A DNA stretch of 64,000 nucleotides, taken from positions 44,155,621 to 44,219,620 of the forward strand of contig OZ038391.1 in NCBI GenBank assembly GCA_964036045.1. Reading direction: 5' to 3'. The notes under the pieces were generated by a model. That model was given only the letters and a program-made list of their open reading frames with translations, was not told the origin of the DNA and made no database searches. The DNA comes from Eutreptiella sp. 'Long Island Sound 2002'. Its lineage: Eukaryota > Euglenozoa > Euglenophyceae > Eutreptiales > Eutreptiaceae. Shown one piece after another: positions 1 to 12,100 of the stretch; position 1 is the stretch's first letter; every line of letters begins with the position of its first letter. A program made the position numbers and the translations under genes.

Positions 1-87
1 TTATACTTTTCAAGATTCTTGGGTACACCATTGTTGCAGTTTATTCGTTAATAGATCTACCTCTCTCTCGCAATCCTGATAATGGTA

Positions 88-3000
88 CTAAGTTACGTGT
101 ATAAATACGACAGCGTTCCATTTCTCGACAACCTGCCTAATGCGTCGTGCTGTAGTACAATAATCTGACACAAATGAACGTCTTTGCGCGAGGCCTCGCG
201 CAAAGAATGGCCACCAAACAATACTTTCCCTGTCTCGCCCATGGGACACATCATTCTTATAGAAATATTTAATCCGCCATACTTGTCTGCGACGGTTTTT
301 TCTAATATCCAGCAAAACAACTATTTTTCGATGCCTTTGGAAACCTGTCATTTTCCTACCTTTTCCTTCGTTTTTGACCATGCAACTTGAGCCGCCTAAG
401 CAGTACACTTTGTGCCTCCCAATGCCATACTCTCGTACCCCATCCCCGATGCTTAGCTCTCTCACTCCTCTGTACACTGCCCACTTATTGTCCGTCCTGG
501 CCTTCCATCCCTTCGTCACCACCACTCCGTGACACCATGCCCTGTCCCGTTTCGCCCTGCCCTGCTCCAGGTATGCCTGTACCAGAACCAAGTACCATAC
601 CCTGTCTGCTGGCAACCCGTGGACCGTCAGCCTGATCCTCCTCGCACTCTCTCCACACTTGTGGCCCACGGGCACTATGGGCGCCTCCTCCCCGGGCCGT
701 CCCATGTCTGTCATCCGGAAACTCACCGCCACTCCATCATCCTCTTCTTGTAGCCCCCGCACTGTGTCCCATCCCAACTGGACCCCTGTTCTCTTCTCCT
801 CCTTTTCCTCTCCCCACGAGACCTCCACGTCCCCCTGGGCCTCCTCATCCTCCCGCACCTCCATGGGCAGCCGCAGCACCGGCCCCCACCACTGCCCCCT
901 GGTGTCCGTAGTGCGCATGGTCGCGTTCGGGAACGCCCATGCCGTCATTCGTAGGACTGGCCACGGGATTTGCCCCGCCTTCGTGGTGCACCTCCAGCAC
1001 TGGTCCCCCTGTCCTGCCCCTTCCGGGATGTTGTCCTTCCGGAACATATCTGCATGGACATCATACCACTGCCTGGTCGCACTCTGTACCTTCCCCCTCG
1101 GCCCTTTGAGTCCCAGTGGCGCACACAACAGTATGCCCGGTCTGGCCTTGTCCCTCTCCCCCCTGTCCAGCACCACTCTCTCTTGCTGCGCCCCCTCTCC
1201 CCTCCCGCATCTTGGCTTCCTCTTCTGGATCCCCCACAGCGCTACCCACTTGTTCCACATCTTGCGCATCCTCCTGCTCAACCTTGTGCGGTCCTCTTGT
1301 CCTCGTGCTCTCCTCATCATCCACCTGTATACCCCCCATTCCACCACCCTGGTGTCCTGATAGAACGCTGCTTGGTGCAGCCCCGCCATCTTGTATTCCT
1401 TCATATCCTTCCTGCGCACGTGCAGCACCTCCATGCTCACTCCTTCCTTCCTGATCCACCGTACCTTCCCATGCGCCGCCCCCCCGAAGTCCGTGTCCAG
1501 AACCAGGATTGGTCCCCGCCTACCGCACGTCCTGTTTGTTGCCAGCATGTGCTCTTCCCCCAGCAACACCGCCTGTAGGGCGCGCCACATGCGTTCCTTC
1601 TTCCTCGCCGCCAACCGCCTTCGCCGGTGCCACACATAGCGCGGGCACATGTTCTCCTCCTTCTGCACCTCTGCGACCGCGTGATAGCACACCCGTCTCA
1701 CCACCTCTTCGTGATTGTGGCACATCCTGCTCAGCGTCCTCGCCGTGTGTGCCCTGTACGCCTCCCCCGGCGTGGGCATCCCTTCTCCATAGTAGGCGGT
1801 CGGCGACCGCAACACGCACCACGGCACCTCCGTGGGTATCCCCTCATACCCTCTGATGAGCCTCCGCACTTCTCCCTCCACCTCCTCCAGCTGCTCCCTC
1901 CAGTACGGGAGGTGCATCCCCTGGTACCCTACCGCCGCATTGAGCACCGCCCGCTGGTAGTACAGGGTCGTCTGCACTGACGGGGGGTGATGCCGCAGGA
2001 CCACCAGCATCGCCCTGAGCCTTCTGACTAATTTGTCGGGTAGCCCGACTCCCCTCGCCTCCATGGCCTGCACATGTCCCAGCAGCACCGATTCCTCTGC
2101 CCTCTGCAGCCATGCCACTCCGTGTCCTACATCCAGCGCCATGCCTTCCTCTCCACCCCTCCTCAGAACCGCCGACTTCTCCGCGCTCCAGACAAGGTGG
2201 TTATCCCTCCTGTACCTCTGCATCAGGTCCTGTACCACCTGTTGGGCCTTTTCATCCCGCGCCATGGGTACCGCATCATCCACATACGCCTGCGCCGGCG
2301 ACGTGTGTGGTGCCCTCGCCAGTTGTGGATATTCCCGCGCTATCCAACTCATCAGGGGGAGCATGGCCAGCAAGTACAGGAATTGGCCCTCCACCCCGCC
2401 TTGTGGCACCCCGCTGCCTGGGGTTACCCACTCGGTACACGCCTTCCTCGTGGCGACCGTGTACCTCCTTGAGCGCAGGTACTTTTGCACGAAGTCACCA
2501 TATGGGAGTCCTAGCTGTCGCCACACCTCCTCTATGAGCCTATGCGGCGTGTTGGGGAACGCCCCCTTCCCGTCCACAGATGCCATGAACGCCTCTAGGT
2601 CCTCATCATCGAGGTACATATCGTACAGGAAGCTTGCTTCCTGTGTGGACCTACCCGACACTGACCCCCACATATTGTCCCGTATGACCTCCGCTGCATA
2701 CAGCCGCCGCTGTATCCTCCCGAAGATCACCATCCAGACCAGCTTGGCCTCTGTGACGGCACAGCATATTGGTCTCCAGTTCCCCGGCTTGAGCTGATCC
2801 CCCTTCTTGTACAGGGGCCGCACCTTGCCCCCCCATTCCCTTGGGGGCTGGCCTGTGCCCAACACCTCTGTGACCCTCCCAGCTAGACCATCAAGCTCCG
2901 GCGCCTCTAGGTGCTGGTACACCTCCGCCACCAGCTTGTGCACTCCCGGGCTCTTTTTCCCCTTGAGAGCCTTCACTGCCTCCTTAATTTCCCCTCGCGT

Positions 3001-3552
3001 CACCCTGCTGCGGTGTATGTCCTCGCTCTGCTCTGCCGTGAACACCCGCAGTAACGCCCTTACCATTCTCTGGGTGATTCCGCTGAGCTCCTGCTGCCCC
3101 AGGTTGTGCGTCCTCCTAAAACTCTGCGCCACCTCCTCCAGCACTTCCTTTTTGTTGCCCGCGACCCTGCCACACTGCAGTCTTACCGCCCGGATTTCCT
3201 GTGTTTTTTCAGCCTCCGCGAGCTCTTTGATGTACCGTAGCGACTTGTACGGCACCGCCCTTTCCATGTACCGCTCATGCTCCGCCACCACTTTCTGGTA
3301 TATCCTCTCGTGTTCCTCCTCCACAGCCCTCCTCGCTGTTCGCACCCTCTTCTACGCCTGTGTCACCTCCGTTTGCCACTCTGCCCCCTCTTCCCGCGCC
3401 CTTGCCTCGACCTCCTCGTGCTGCCGTTTCCTCAGGGTTGCCACCAGCTTTTGCAGCTTCAGCTGTGCCTGCGACTCCCCCCCTTGCCTGGTGAACCCGC
3501 ATATCCGCGCTGCCCTCCTCATGGCTTGATGCACGTGTTTTCCCTGCCTCAT
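88..3552 (-). pseudogene. LINE-1 reverse transcriptase and C-terminal region (one internal TAG)
   Basis: Reverse transcriptase of LINE-1, which copies element RNA at the target site. The frame runs from 3552 to 88 with one in-frame TAG at 3352-3354; upstream it is continuous with the endonuclease frame apart from a TGA at 3583. RT signatures are visible in order: GKVRPLYKKGD and NWRPICC (fingers), VDGKGAFPNTPH (motif A aspartate), GVPQGGVEG (motif B) and QAYVDDAV (motif C, YVDD). A coiled, charged N-terminal segment precedes the fingers. After the RT come several hundred residues I cannot assign, including a CWRC pair. The RT core appears undamaged, so loss of activity is due to the stop codons rather than to catalytic changes. 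Confidence 0.85.
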
Positions 3553-3582
3553 TTTGGCGTGTACCCGCTGCCCCCACTGTTG

Positions 3583-4512
3583 TCACCACTCATCCCCCTC
3601 CTCCGGCCACTTCACCATTGGCGGCAGGCTGATGCCTTCTTCCTCCGACCCCTGCTCATCCTCCTGTTCGTCCCCGGGCTCCCCCACCTTCACGTCCACT
3701 GTCACCATCATGGGGCAATGCCCCTTGCTGTCCTGCATTTCTTCCGGCCCCACCATGTATCCCGCCCTCACCCCCTTGACGCAGCTCGGGTCCGCGTACA
3801 CCGTGTCTATCCGCGACGGCGCGCTGCCTTTCGGTGCCGGGTAGTGTGAGGGGCCCGGCGCTCCACTGTACGACACATCCTGCAGCCTCATTTCCTCCAC
3901 AAACTTCCGCACCTCGCGGTCCACCTCCGTCTCCGCGCCCCTCCTCCGGGGATCGTAGTTGAAGTCTCCAACCATGATGACTGGCCCCCTCTCCAGCGCC
4001 CTGATGTACTCCATCCTCAGCTGCGCCACATACTCCTTGACCCTCCTCCCATGTGGGACATGGCAGTTGATGATGACTACCTGTCCATGCTCCGTCGCTA
4101 CATCATACACCGCCCTTCGTCCACTCGCTCCCGGGTTCTTGTCCTGCAGGATGCTGAGCCCTCTGCGCATCAACAGCGGCACCCCCTGCGCCCACTCCCG
4201 CTGGTACTCTCTCCCCTCCTTGTCGTACATCTGCGCGCACACCAAGTTGTCCTTCCCCTGCAACCTTATCTCCTGGTACGCCACCACGTCGGGGTCCGCC
4301 TCATGCAGCTTCATCTGCTGCCACGCTGCCTTGACCGCCCGATACAGTGCCGCGGGGTCATTATGGGTGTACAACTTCATGCGTTGCGACCTGCCCTCCC
4401 CATCCACTCGAAGATCCCCGTTGTCTGTCGTGCCTTTTCCTTCCCCTTTGCTCCTTCCCCCCTGTCTTCGTCTGGCTTCTTTCTTCTTCTTCCCCGCCGC
4501 CCCCCGCTTCAT
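3583..4512 (-). pseudogene. LINE-1 APE-type endonuclease domain
   Basis: Apurinic/apyrimidinic-like endonuclease (exonuclease-endonuclease-phosphatase fold) that nicks target DNA for target-primed reverse transcription. Visible motifs are VVAYQEIR (metal-binding glutamate), VIMVGDFNYDPR (GDFN block), SRIDTVYADP (R-I-D block) and a terminal KGHCPMM carrying the catalytic histidine. The segment starts at ATG 4512 after a Lys/Arg-rich basic stretch. It ends in TGA at 3583-3585, and the same frame reopens directly into the RT region, so EN and RT were probably one protein. Upstream, the TGA at 4519-4521 also lies in this frame, only six bases away, so the start at 4512 may itself be internal to a longer ancestral polyprotein. 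Confidence 0.85.
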
Positions 4513-4518
4513 TAATTG

Positions 4519-6784
4519 TCACTTCCTCTTCTTGTTCTTCCCCCCCTTCGACACCTCTTCTCCTTCCAATTCTCTCGCCTCCTGCTCCGGAACCAGTTGC
4601 CCGTGTATTTCCATCTCCCTACCTTGCGGGCATACCTGCAACCTTTCCACCGGGTACGGCAGTCTCTCCTCATCCCCCTCCCCCTGATCCTCCCACTGCA
4701 CGATAGCTGCCCTCGTCACATGTCCCTTGCGATCTTGTTGTTCGATCATCTCCTCCACTGTTCCCACATACCTCCTCCACTTCCCACTCACCTTGTGCGG
4801 ACCATACACTGTCATCCCTTCCCGCACCGCCCCCTGCTCTTCACGGCCCGGCTGCTCCTCCCCGTACCTGACTCCCCTCGTCTGTTTCCTTCTTGGGCTC
4901 CCTTCCCCTTCCCCCTCCTGCTGCTGCTCTGCGTGCAGATCCTGCTCGTCCGCCTCTCTCCCCCGCTTGCCGCCTTACCTCTGCCTTCCCTCTCGTGTCC
5001 CCTCCCCATTGCTCCCCTCCTCCACCCTGTCTCCAACAGCACTCTCCTGCCCTCCTCCCTCCGCTTCTCCCTCTTCCACCCCTTCTTCTCCCTCCTCTCT
5101 GTCTTCCCGCCCGCCTGCTGCCAGCCCCGGCTCCCGGCCTTCCACCCCCCGCGCTTGGTCCTGCTCCCTTTTGTTTCGCTCCTCCTCACCATCCCCATCC
5201 CCCACTATGAACCGCATTTGTCCCCCTCTCCCCCTCCGCATCCCCCTCCACCTACTTGGCCTCTCCCCCCCCTGATCGTCTTCCACCTCCAGGCCTTGCA
5301 TCCTGGCCCCCTCCGTGAGCCTTCTCGCTCTCTCCAATGCCTCCTTCCTGTGCCCGTCCTCCGTTCCGGGTGCCACGATCCACCTCTGCTGCTCCCCTCC
5401 CCTGCTGCTGGCCACCCACTCCAATGCCAACCGGATCTGTTCCCTGATATATTCGGCTTCTTCCGCCTCTGCACACCTATCCATTTGCGACTCCAACGCC
5501 CGTAGGACGGCCATCTCGCGTACCTTCTCAGTTCTTTCAACCCGCACCTCTTCCACCTCCCCGACCCACCGCATGAGCGGGTGCTCCATCCTTTTGAACG
5601 GCGCCGCCGTATACAACACCGCTTGGCGCCTATCCCCCCACCACGACCCACCACGTGTGTCCGTCCTGCACCAGGTCTGTGACCCCTTGGTCTGCAGCCC
5701 CCGTGGCACTCGCCTGTGGGGACACCAATTGTATTGTGTGCCCTTTGGCCCTCCTCCCCGCCGCCTCGTCATAGTCAACCATGGTCATAACCTTGCGCAT
5801 CCGGTGCATTTCTGTGTCTGGGTCCCACTCACCAGGCCATGCCTCTGCTGTGACGCACTGTCTCCCCAATGTACAGCGCCATGGCCAAGACGTCCCTCGT
5901 GGGCCCCCACACCTCCACTGTTCTGCTCGTGCTGTCCACACACGCCGCTACCTGCGCATCCCGCTGCATCTGCATCCACAGCACCGCCTGTTTTGGCTCC
6001 ACCTTCTTTGCCGTGGAAATCTGCGCCTTTGCTTGCCTCTCGCCCGCCTCCTCCTCCTTCCCCACTGTTCCACTCCGACCATCCGCATATCCCAACCACA
6101 TGAGCTTGACTTGGTGGAAGTACACCAGCGGCGCCCCTTCCTCTTCCCCCATCTGCAGCCACATGGGCCCTTGTCTCCTGGGCTGCCGTACTCTGATCCC
6201 ATGGTATCCTCCCTTGGGCTCCTGCGGTCCGGCCAGCCTGCAAAGGCACCTGGCCAGCGTGCACTCTGGCCTGCACTTGTCCTCCAACCTTCCGCTCTGC
6301 CCTTCAGGTGGTACCTAGCCTTGCTCACCGTCTGCCGTACCTCTGCACCCCTACATCTTTTGATGCGGTCTTCCAGCCCGGGTCGTGCCTCTCCAGTTTC
6401 TATCAAGACATTCTGACCTGCCGTCACCTTGCCCCTCAGCCTCTGTGCCCACTTCTGCAGCATGTCCTTTCTGTCCCTGCCGTCCCCCAGCATGTCCAAC
6501 CCTTCCGCCGCTGCCTCCTTCTGGCGCTTCTCCTTTTCTTTCTCTGCTCTGTCCAGCTCCGCAGCGTCCGCCCCATCCGCCTTTCCCCTCCCCACCTGGC
6601 CCTCGGGATGCAGCGGCTCCCTCCACGTTGGCTCCGCCATCCATTGGATTGCCCGCTGTCCCTCCCGGTGTCCCACGGTGTACACCTGTACCGCCTGTCC
6701 CTCCCGGCCGAGTCCAATCCGGACCTCCATACCCGCCGCCGCTGCTGTGGTGACCACCACGTTTGGGACCAGCACATCGTACTG
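4519..6784 (-). pseudogene. LINE-1 linker region between OTU block and endonuclease, frameshifted
   Basis: Highly charged Glu/Arg/Gly-rich coding region joining the N-terminal part of LINE-1 to the endonuclease. From 5778 down to 4519 a single frame is open except for a stop at 4975. Upstream, the plausible coding sense moves between frames near 5635, 5835 and 6280, so at least three frameshifts are inferred. The segment nearest 6775 (containing the residues QYDVLVPNVVV) connects in frame with 15669-16110 across the LINE-2 insertion. No catalytic motif was recognised. A run with WVGEVEEVRVERTEKVRE looks like a coiled coil. It could equally be the C-terminal half of an ORF1-like nucleic-acid-binding protein. 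Confidence 0.6.
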
Positions 6785-6798
6785 GTACCTTGCCCCTT
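6785..6798. repeat. Target-site duplication of LINE-2, left copy
   Basis: The 14 bases GTACCTTGCCCCTT are identical to 15655-15668. They bracket LINE-2 exactly and lie inside LINE-1 coding sequence. This is the expected footprint of target-primed reverse transcription. Confidence 0.92.
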
Positions 6799-6816
6799 TT
6801 CAGGTTCAGGTTCAGG
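6799..6816 (-). repeat. Short tandem repeat tail at the LINE-2 3' end
   Basis: On the plus strand the 3' terminus reads as TTCAGG repeated three times. On the element strand this is a CCTGAA/CTGAAC tail directly against the target-site duplication. Short tandem repeats in place of poly(A) are a known 3'-end form for several LINE clades. Confidence 0.7.
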
Positions 6817-7349
6817 ACGACCTGCCCGAGGCTCCAGCACAGCCGGAGGGGGACCGAGAAAACGAGGGGCTCCCAACCGCCACAAGGCGGCTTACTCGGT
6901 CCCGCCTGGTAAGGTCGAAGCGGGCGGCCCGTGGCGGCACCTCGAGCCACCGGGGGCCGACACTTGCCGAGTTTCGGGGGGGGGGTCCGCATGTGGTGTG
7001 GGCTGGGGCGTGAGGGCTGTAGGGGGCTCACCTGCGCAGGGGCGTCGGTGTGCCGCTGGCGTCGGCCTGGACGGTGTCGGTGAGAGTGCTGCCGGCAAGG
7101 CACAACGGGGTCCGCGAAGTGCCACCGCTTCACGCCTTGCCCCAACATGTTTTCACCTCAAGGAAAACGGGGCCTAGCGGTTCTGTTGGCCGGTGGCGTC
7201 GTGTCCTGGGGGGTGTTTCGTGGCTGTGTGGCGGCCCCCAGGGCGTTTCCTGCTGCAACCGTGGTCCCGCGCGCACGCGTTTCGCAACGTCGTTGTGTGG
7301 TGCGTGCGGCAAGACAGGGCGGGCAGGACGAGCACTAGACGGTGGTCGT
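6817..7349 (-). other. LINE-2 3' untranslated region
   Basis: GC-rich sequence between the end of ORF2 and the terminal short repeat. No gene or RNA structure was recognised in it beyond several G-runs. Confidence 0.6.
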
Positions 7350-9148
7350 TCACGCTTCGGGCCGGTCATGCATGTCCAGGGGCGCGCCACTGGCGCGCCC
7401 CACCGAGAGTCCGTCGGGTAGGGCCAGGGTCGTAAGGAATTCCGTCAGTTGCGCGTGAATTACGGGGAGGTCACACGCCCGTGCTAGCAGCACCAGGCTG
7501 CTGTCGTCAGGGGCCGATGATGCCATGTGGACGGCCTCTTGCGGTGCGCAACCGAGGGCGTTGACGACCCACGCAAGAGCTGGCTGCGGGGGAGACGCTG
7601 GAGGTAGGGGGATGCAGGGTGCCGGGCCCGTGCTGAGTTGCCAAGCGCGGCATCGCCGTAGAAGCCATCCGAGGACGACGCTGTCGCGGAGGCTGAGGGT
7701 GCGGGCTGCGGAGGTGGCGAGGACGGGCGCGGGGAGGGGGGAAGGGGTCGGGGTCCAGAGGGAGGGGGCCGCATCAAGGGCTTGGCGCAGCGTGGGGGGC
7801 TGCTGTGCGAGGGCGACGTGATGGTCGGCCGCTACCGCGGCTCGCTGCGCGTGGAGGAGGGGAGGGCGTCGGGGGTCTTCGCTGGCCACTTTCCAGGCGC
7901 CATTGAGGTCCAGGAGTAGCTGGCGCGGCGCGCTGTGGAGAACGGCGCGGGGGGGGGAGGGTAGGGCGTTCCACGTCAGGCCAACCACAAGCGCTGGGGT
8001 GGCCAGGAAAGTCCCCAGGTGAAGGACCGCAGACCCGGAAGACGAGGATAGGAGGGGGAAGACCTGCGGGTGGCGCAAGAGGCGCCAGGCCAGGGTGAGG
8101 TACTGCAGGAAGAAAGGGGGGCAGCGGCGCTGCAAGTGGCCGGTCATGTCGGGCTGCGCCAGGTGGCAGTAGGGGCAGACTACCCCACCATACCCGGGGG
8201 GGTGGCGCTGGAATGAGAGCAAGCGGTGGAGCATGGTTGTGTGGATAGCCCTGGGCTCGATGGCGGCGTTGTCGATGGCGTCGATGATATGGGATGACGA
8301 CCAGGTGGGGTCTGGTGGCGGGAAATGTCGGGCGAACTCTGCTGCGTGGTGCTGGAGGGTGATCGCCTCGGCCGCCTTCCGGGGGTCGAGGACGAGGCGA
8401 CCCTGGTGCGTGGCCAGGACGCGGCCGGAAAAGAGGGGGAGCCAACGCACGGTGTTCAGGCGCGCCTCGCGCGCGCCCAGGTCTGCCAGGCGGTCGGCTT
8501 CGGCGTTGAGTTGGGCGAGGAGGGTGGTTGCGCCGCTGTCGTGCTGAGCCGGCAGCCATACCTCCAGGATTCGCGCTTGTAGCTGGATGAGCGCGGCGCG
8601 GAAGGGGAGAAGTAGTAAGGAGCCGGCTCGTGGGGACCGTGTTAGGTTGGCTGTGAGCGCCGCGGTGGAGTCAGTGGCAAGCAGCACCGTGCCGCTCCAG
8701 TTGCCGAGAGGGAAGAAAAGCGCCACTTTGGCGAGCCACTCTGAGTCAGTGGAGTGGCCTGCGCTGGTCTGCACCCCGAACCACAGCTTGTAAAAAATGC
8801 CGGTAGTCGGGTGCCACAGGGCGACTCAAGCCCCCGACGGTGGTGCATCTGGCTGCCGTCCGTTGCAGCGACGATGTGGTGCATGGTGCTGAGGAGGGTG
8901 ATGTCGCCGGAGCTGTAGAATCGGACCTCATCGAGGGCGGGTGAGGGGCACGGGTGCAGGGCGACGTCCAGGGGGAGGAGCTGCTGTCGCAGGTGTAGAC
9001 CTTCAGGGAGCCAGCCAGCCCGGGGGGGGAGGGTGAGGAGATGGTGGGACGCGGCTACGGCCAAGAGGTTGGTGCTCCAGGACGCCCGCAGGTAGGAGGT
9101 GAGGAGGTGCAGGTGTGAGCGCAGGGTCACGTCGGGGGCGCCAAAGCC
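7350..9148 (-). pseudogene. LINE-2 ORF2 C-terminal part: RNase H and zinc-knuckle region
   Basis: Continuation of ORF2 after the in-frame TGA at 9149-9151. The frame 9148-8642 carries IVAATDGSQMHH, the first acidic block of a type-I RNase H. A frameshift near 8790-8830 moves coding into the frame 8774-7350. There LLATDSTAAL and LNAEADRLADLGA supply the remaining RNase H aspartates. Downstream, CPYCHLAQPDMTGHLQRRC gives a C-x2-C-H-C knuckle of the type found after RNase H in LINE ORF2. RNase H would remove the RNA template after first-strand synthesis. The rest, Pro/Ala/Arg-rich, is not assigned. Confidence 0.8.
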
Positions 9149-12100
9149 TCATGAGGCCAAGGGCAGGCGGAGGAGGGACCGGTGAACCCAAGGGGGGAGA
9201 CGAAAGGCTGCGGAGTACACGGCGTCGGTGACGCGTTGGTGGGGGCGAAGGGTGTCTTGTGGGAGGAGGACGCCGCTGGCCACGTAGTCCAGGACAGACA
9301 GCCCGAAGGAGTGAAGGGATCGGAGGCGAAGGGCTGGGGAAGCCGGACCGCGGACTGTGGACTTGTGGACGTTGCGCAGCGTGGTGAGGGCCTTGTTGGC
9401 GGGGCGCTGCAGCGGTAGCTCGGGGAGAACGGGGATACCTACGAGCTCGGGAGGCGTGGTGCTGGTGTACATCTCGGAGTCCGGAACCAGGCTGCGCTCC
9501 AATGAGATGCCGTGGTGCCCTAGACGGGCGAGGAAGTACTCGAGCTTGTCGGGGTGGACGATCCTGCCAGCCCTGCGGGATGCGTCGCGGCTGGCGTCGG
9601 CCATGGCCACCACCTCAGGAAGGGTGGGGGCCAGAAAGCGTCGGTCGTCGCTGTAGACCAGCGTGGTTGCCGGTAGGGGGACGCTGTGGCCCGGTAGGCG
9701 TAGTGGAAGCGACACGGACCAGTTGATGGCCTGGGAGAGGGTGAGGACGTGGCTGGGGGTCTGATAGTGCAGGGCCGCAAACGCGTCCCCTTGGTTGCCG
9801 CCCTCTCCCGTGGAGAAGGGGGGGGCGAAGCCCTCACGGGTGATCACCCGTATGACTAGGCGGCTGTAGAAGTCGTGGGCCCACTGCGAGTAGTCCCACA
9901 CGTGCGGCAGACAGCCGAGGAGACGGCGTGTGAACTCCCGTACAACGCGCAAATACGCGTCAGACTCGTCCCAGTCACAGATCGCGCAGGAGCTGTGCTC
10001 TAGGAGGCTGGCGTACACCGCCGCTCTGCCGACCAGGACCATGAAGGCGGAGCTTTGACCGGTGCGGTAGGAGAGGACGACTGGGGTGTAGGCGCCTGAT
10101 ACCTCTAGGTTGGCGGCGAGTCGGTCGGAGGCGATGCCGGAGAGTGTCCCGGAGGCCGCGGACTCGACGTCGACCGGTCGGAATGAGCGCGCGAGATGAC
10201 GGGGCAGGGGTTTGCTGGGTTTGCCCTTGTATATGCCGTAGCGCACAGTCTCATTGAGGACCGTGGGGGTGCCCGCCTCAGCTTGAAGCGAGGAGTGGTG
10301 CAGGCCCTGCTGGACCCCCCCTCCTGCCCGGAAGAGCAGCGAGCGGCTGACGTTGTCCGATGACACCGCCAGGGTGCGCTTGCCCAGGCGCCGGTGGGCC
10401 AGGGACTCAGGCGTCAGCAGCGGGCGGGAGTTAAGGCTCTGGAGGAAGATCCGGGGCGTGTCGGGGTGGTCCGGCGGGAGACCAGCCCGTAGGAGGGCAA
10501 GCAGGTGAACTGTGGGCAGTTCAAGGGACGGGCGGCGCATGGGGGCCCACGCGGAGGGGTCGCAGTGGGTAGCAAAGAACTCGTGGTCGAGGTGCAGGAA
10601 CCGATTGCAGGTCTGCGCTGTTGACTGGCGGAGGACTTCGTCGAGGCGGGCCTCCCTGGTGGGGAGGAAGGCTTCTGGGCGGGGGAGGATGCCGCTGAAC
10701 GGCTCGAGGGGGGGTGAGGGGAGGTGAAGGGCTGTGCGCGTGGCCGCTGTGATGGAGGCCGCACGAAGGACGTCCAGGCGGCTCTGGATGCCGCGCGCCT
10801 CTGCCGCTTCCCGGAGGTCTGCGAGTTGTTGGTCTAGCTGGTTGGGCCCAAGGGGGAAGCTGCGCTGGGCCAGGCGGAGCATGAGCTGGCGTGTGTCCGG
10901 GGGGCGGGGGATAAGCTGCGACGCTACCTCGTGGTGTGCGGCGACGTAGTCGTCCGGCAGCGCTGGGGTGAGGGCCAGCCAGCCCCAGACTAGGTCCAGG
11001 GCGGCCCCCATGGGGTCCATGTCCGAGGGGCTGGCCTGACGCCATCGAAAGCGGCGCCAGGCCCAGGCGTCGGCGGATTTGGTGAGGAGAGTGACGGTGA
11101 TGACGATGACGGCGTGGGAGCTGCGGGACGGGAGTAGTTGGTGACGGGTTTCGGCGACCGGGCCGTGGATGAAGGCGTGATCTATGGCTGTGGCCCGGCG
11201 TATGCCCTTGACCGTGGTGTGATTGGTGGTGGTGCCTGTAGGGAGGACTCGGTGGTAATCGCGGAGCGGGCCTGACGGGGAGAGTGCTGAGGAGAGGGGG
11301 GTACCTGGGGCGTCGGTGGCGTTGAGGTCCCCCGCGAGATAGGTGTAGGAAGGCTGCAAGTCTCGACGGAGCTGCTCCATGCGACGGACCTGCTGCAGCC
11401 ACTCGCGGTAGGGGATCTTGGGCTGGAGGTGGACGTTGACCACCAGCAGCCGACCGACATGCCACAGGGGGAGCAGGGCGGCCATCCAGTGTTCGCCATC
11501 AAACACCAGCGTGGCCTCCTCGGGGCGCCGGGGCAGTGACCTTTTCCAGGCGATCACGAAACCGGTACCAGCGCCATCTGCCGTGCTCCACATGGCTTCA
11601 TATGTGGGGGGCACGGCTGCTCGGGCGGCGCTGACGTCCCACAGTTCGTGCCAGCAGAGGATGTCGGGGCTGAGCGCGTCTACCCAGAGGCGCGCAAGGG
11701 CGGTTTGGAGTACGATGCCCCCCCAATTGTGAGTCATGAAGGTGAGGGCCGTGGGCTGGACGAGGGCGGCCTCGGAAGGGGCTGGAGGGGGCAGCGCCCG
11801 AAGATACGGCGGGGGGGGGAGTAGGAGCTGCGGTAGGTGCGGGGCGCACAGGGTGGACCAAGGGAGGGCGTCAACCGGTACTGCGCCAGGGAGATGAAGT
11901 CCGTGATACGTGAGGGTGCAGCGCGGGGCTAGGGCCCGGGTGCAGAAGGGCGCATGCCTCTGGGGGTGCACACAGAAGAGGCGCGGGCGGGTGAGGGGGG
12001 GGGCGGTGGGTAGCCCGACTGAGGCGTCGTGCGGCGACGGGCGGCCGCAAGTGGGGCAGGGAGCGGAGATGACGGTGGGCATACCTGGGAGGTCGGGGCC

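Larger units (their letters stand above)
1..6784 (-). mobile_element. LINE-1, 3' portion (non-LTR retrotransposon with OTU domains)
   Basis: This is the downstream half of a non-LTR retrotransposon on the minus strand. It contains a linker region, an APE-type endonuclease and a reverse transcriptase, in that order. The upstream half lies at 15669-18559, displaced by the insertion of LINE-2 at 6799-15654. If LINE-2 and one copy of the 14-bp duplication are removed, the reading frame runs straight across the junction. The 3' end of the element lies at or beyond the left window edge, because the RT frame ends at 88 and only 87 bases remain. The minus strand is purine-rich in the linker. The family is not one I can name; OTU domains are known in some green-algal LINE lineages. 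Confidence 0.85.

Noticed and set aside
659-1578. Plus-strand frames opposite the LINE-1 RT
   Set aside because: They are Pro/Ser/Leu-rich complements of the Arg/Glu/Gly-rich RT region with no motif.
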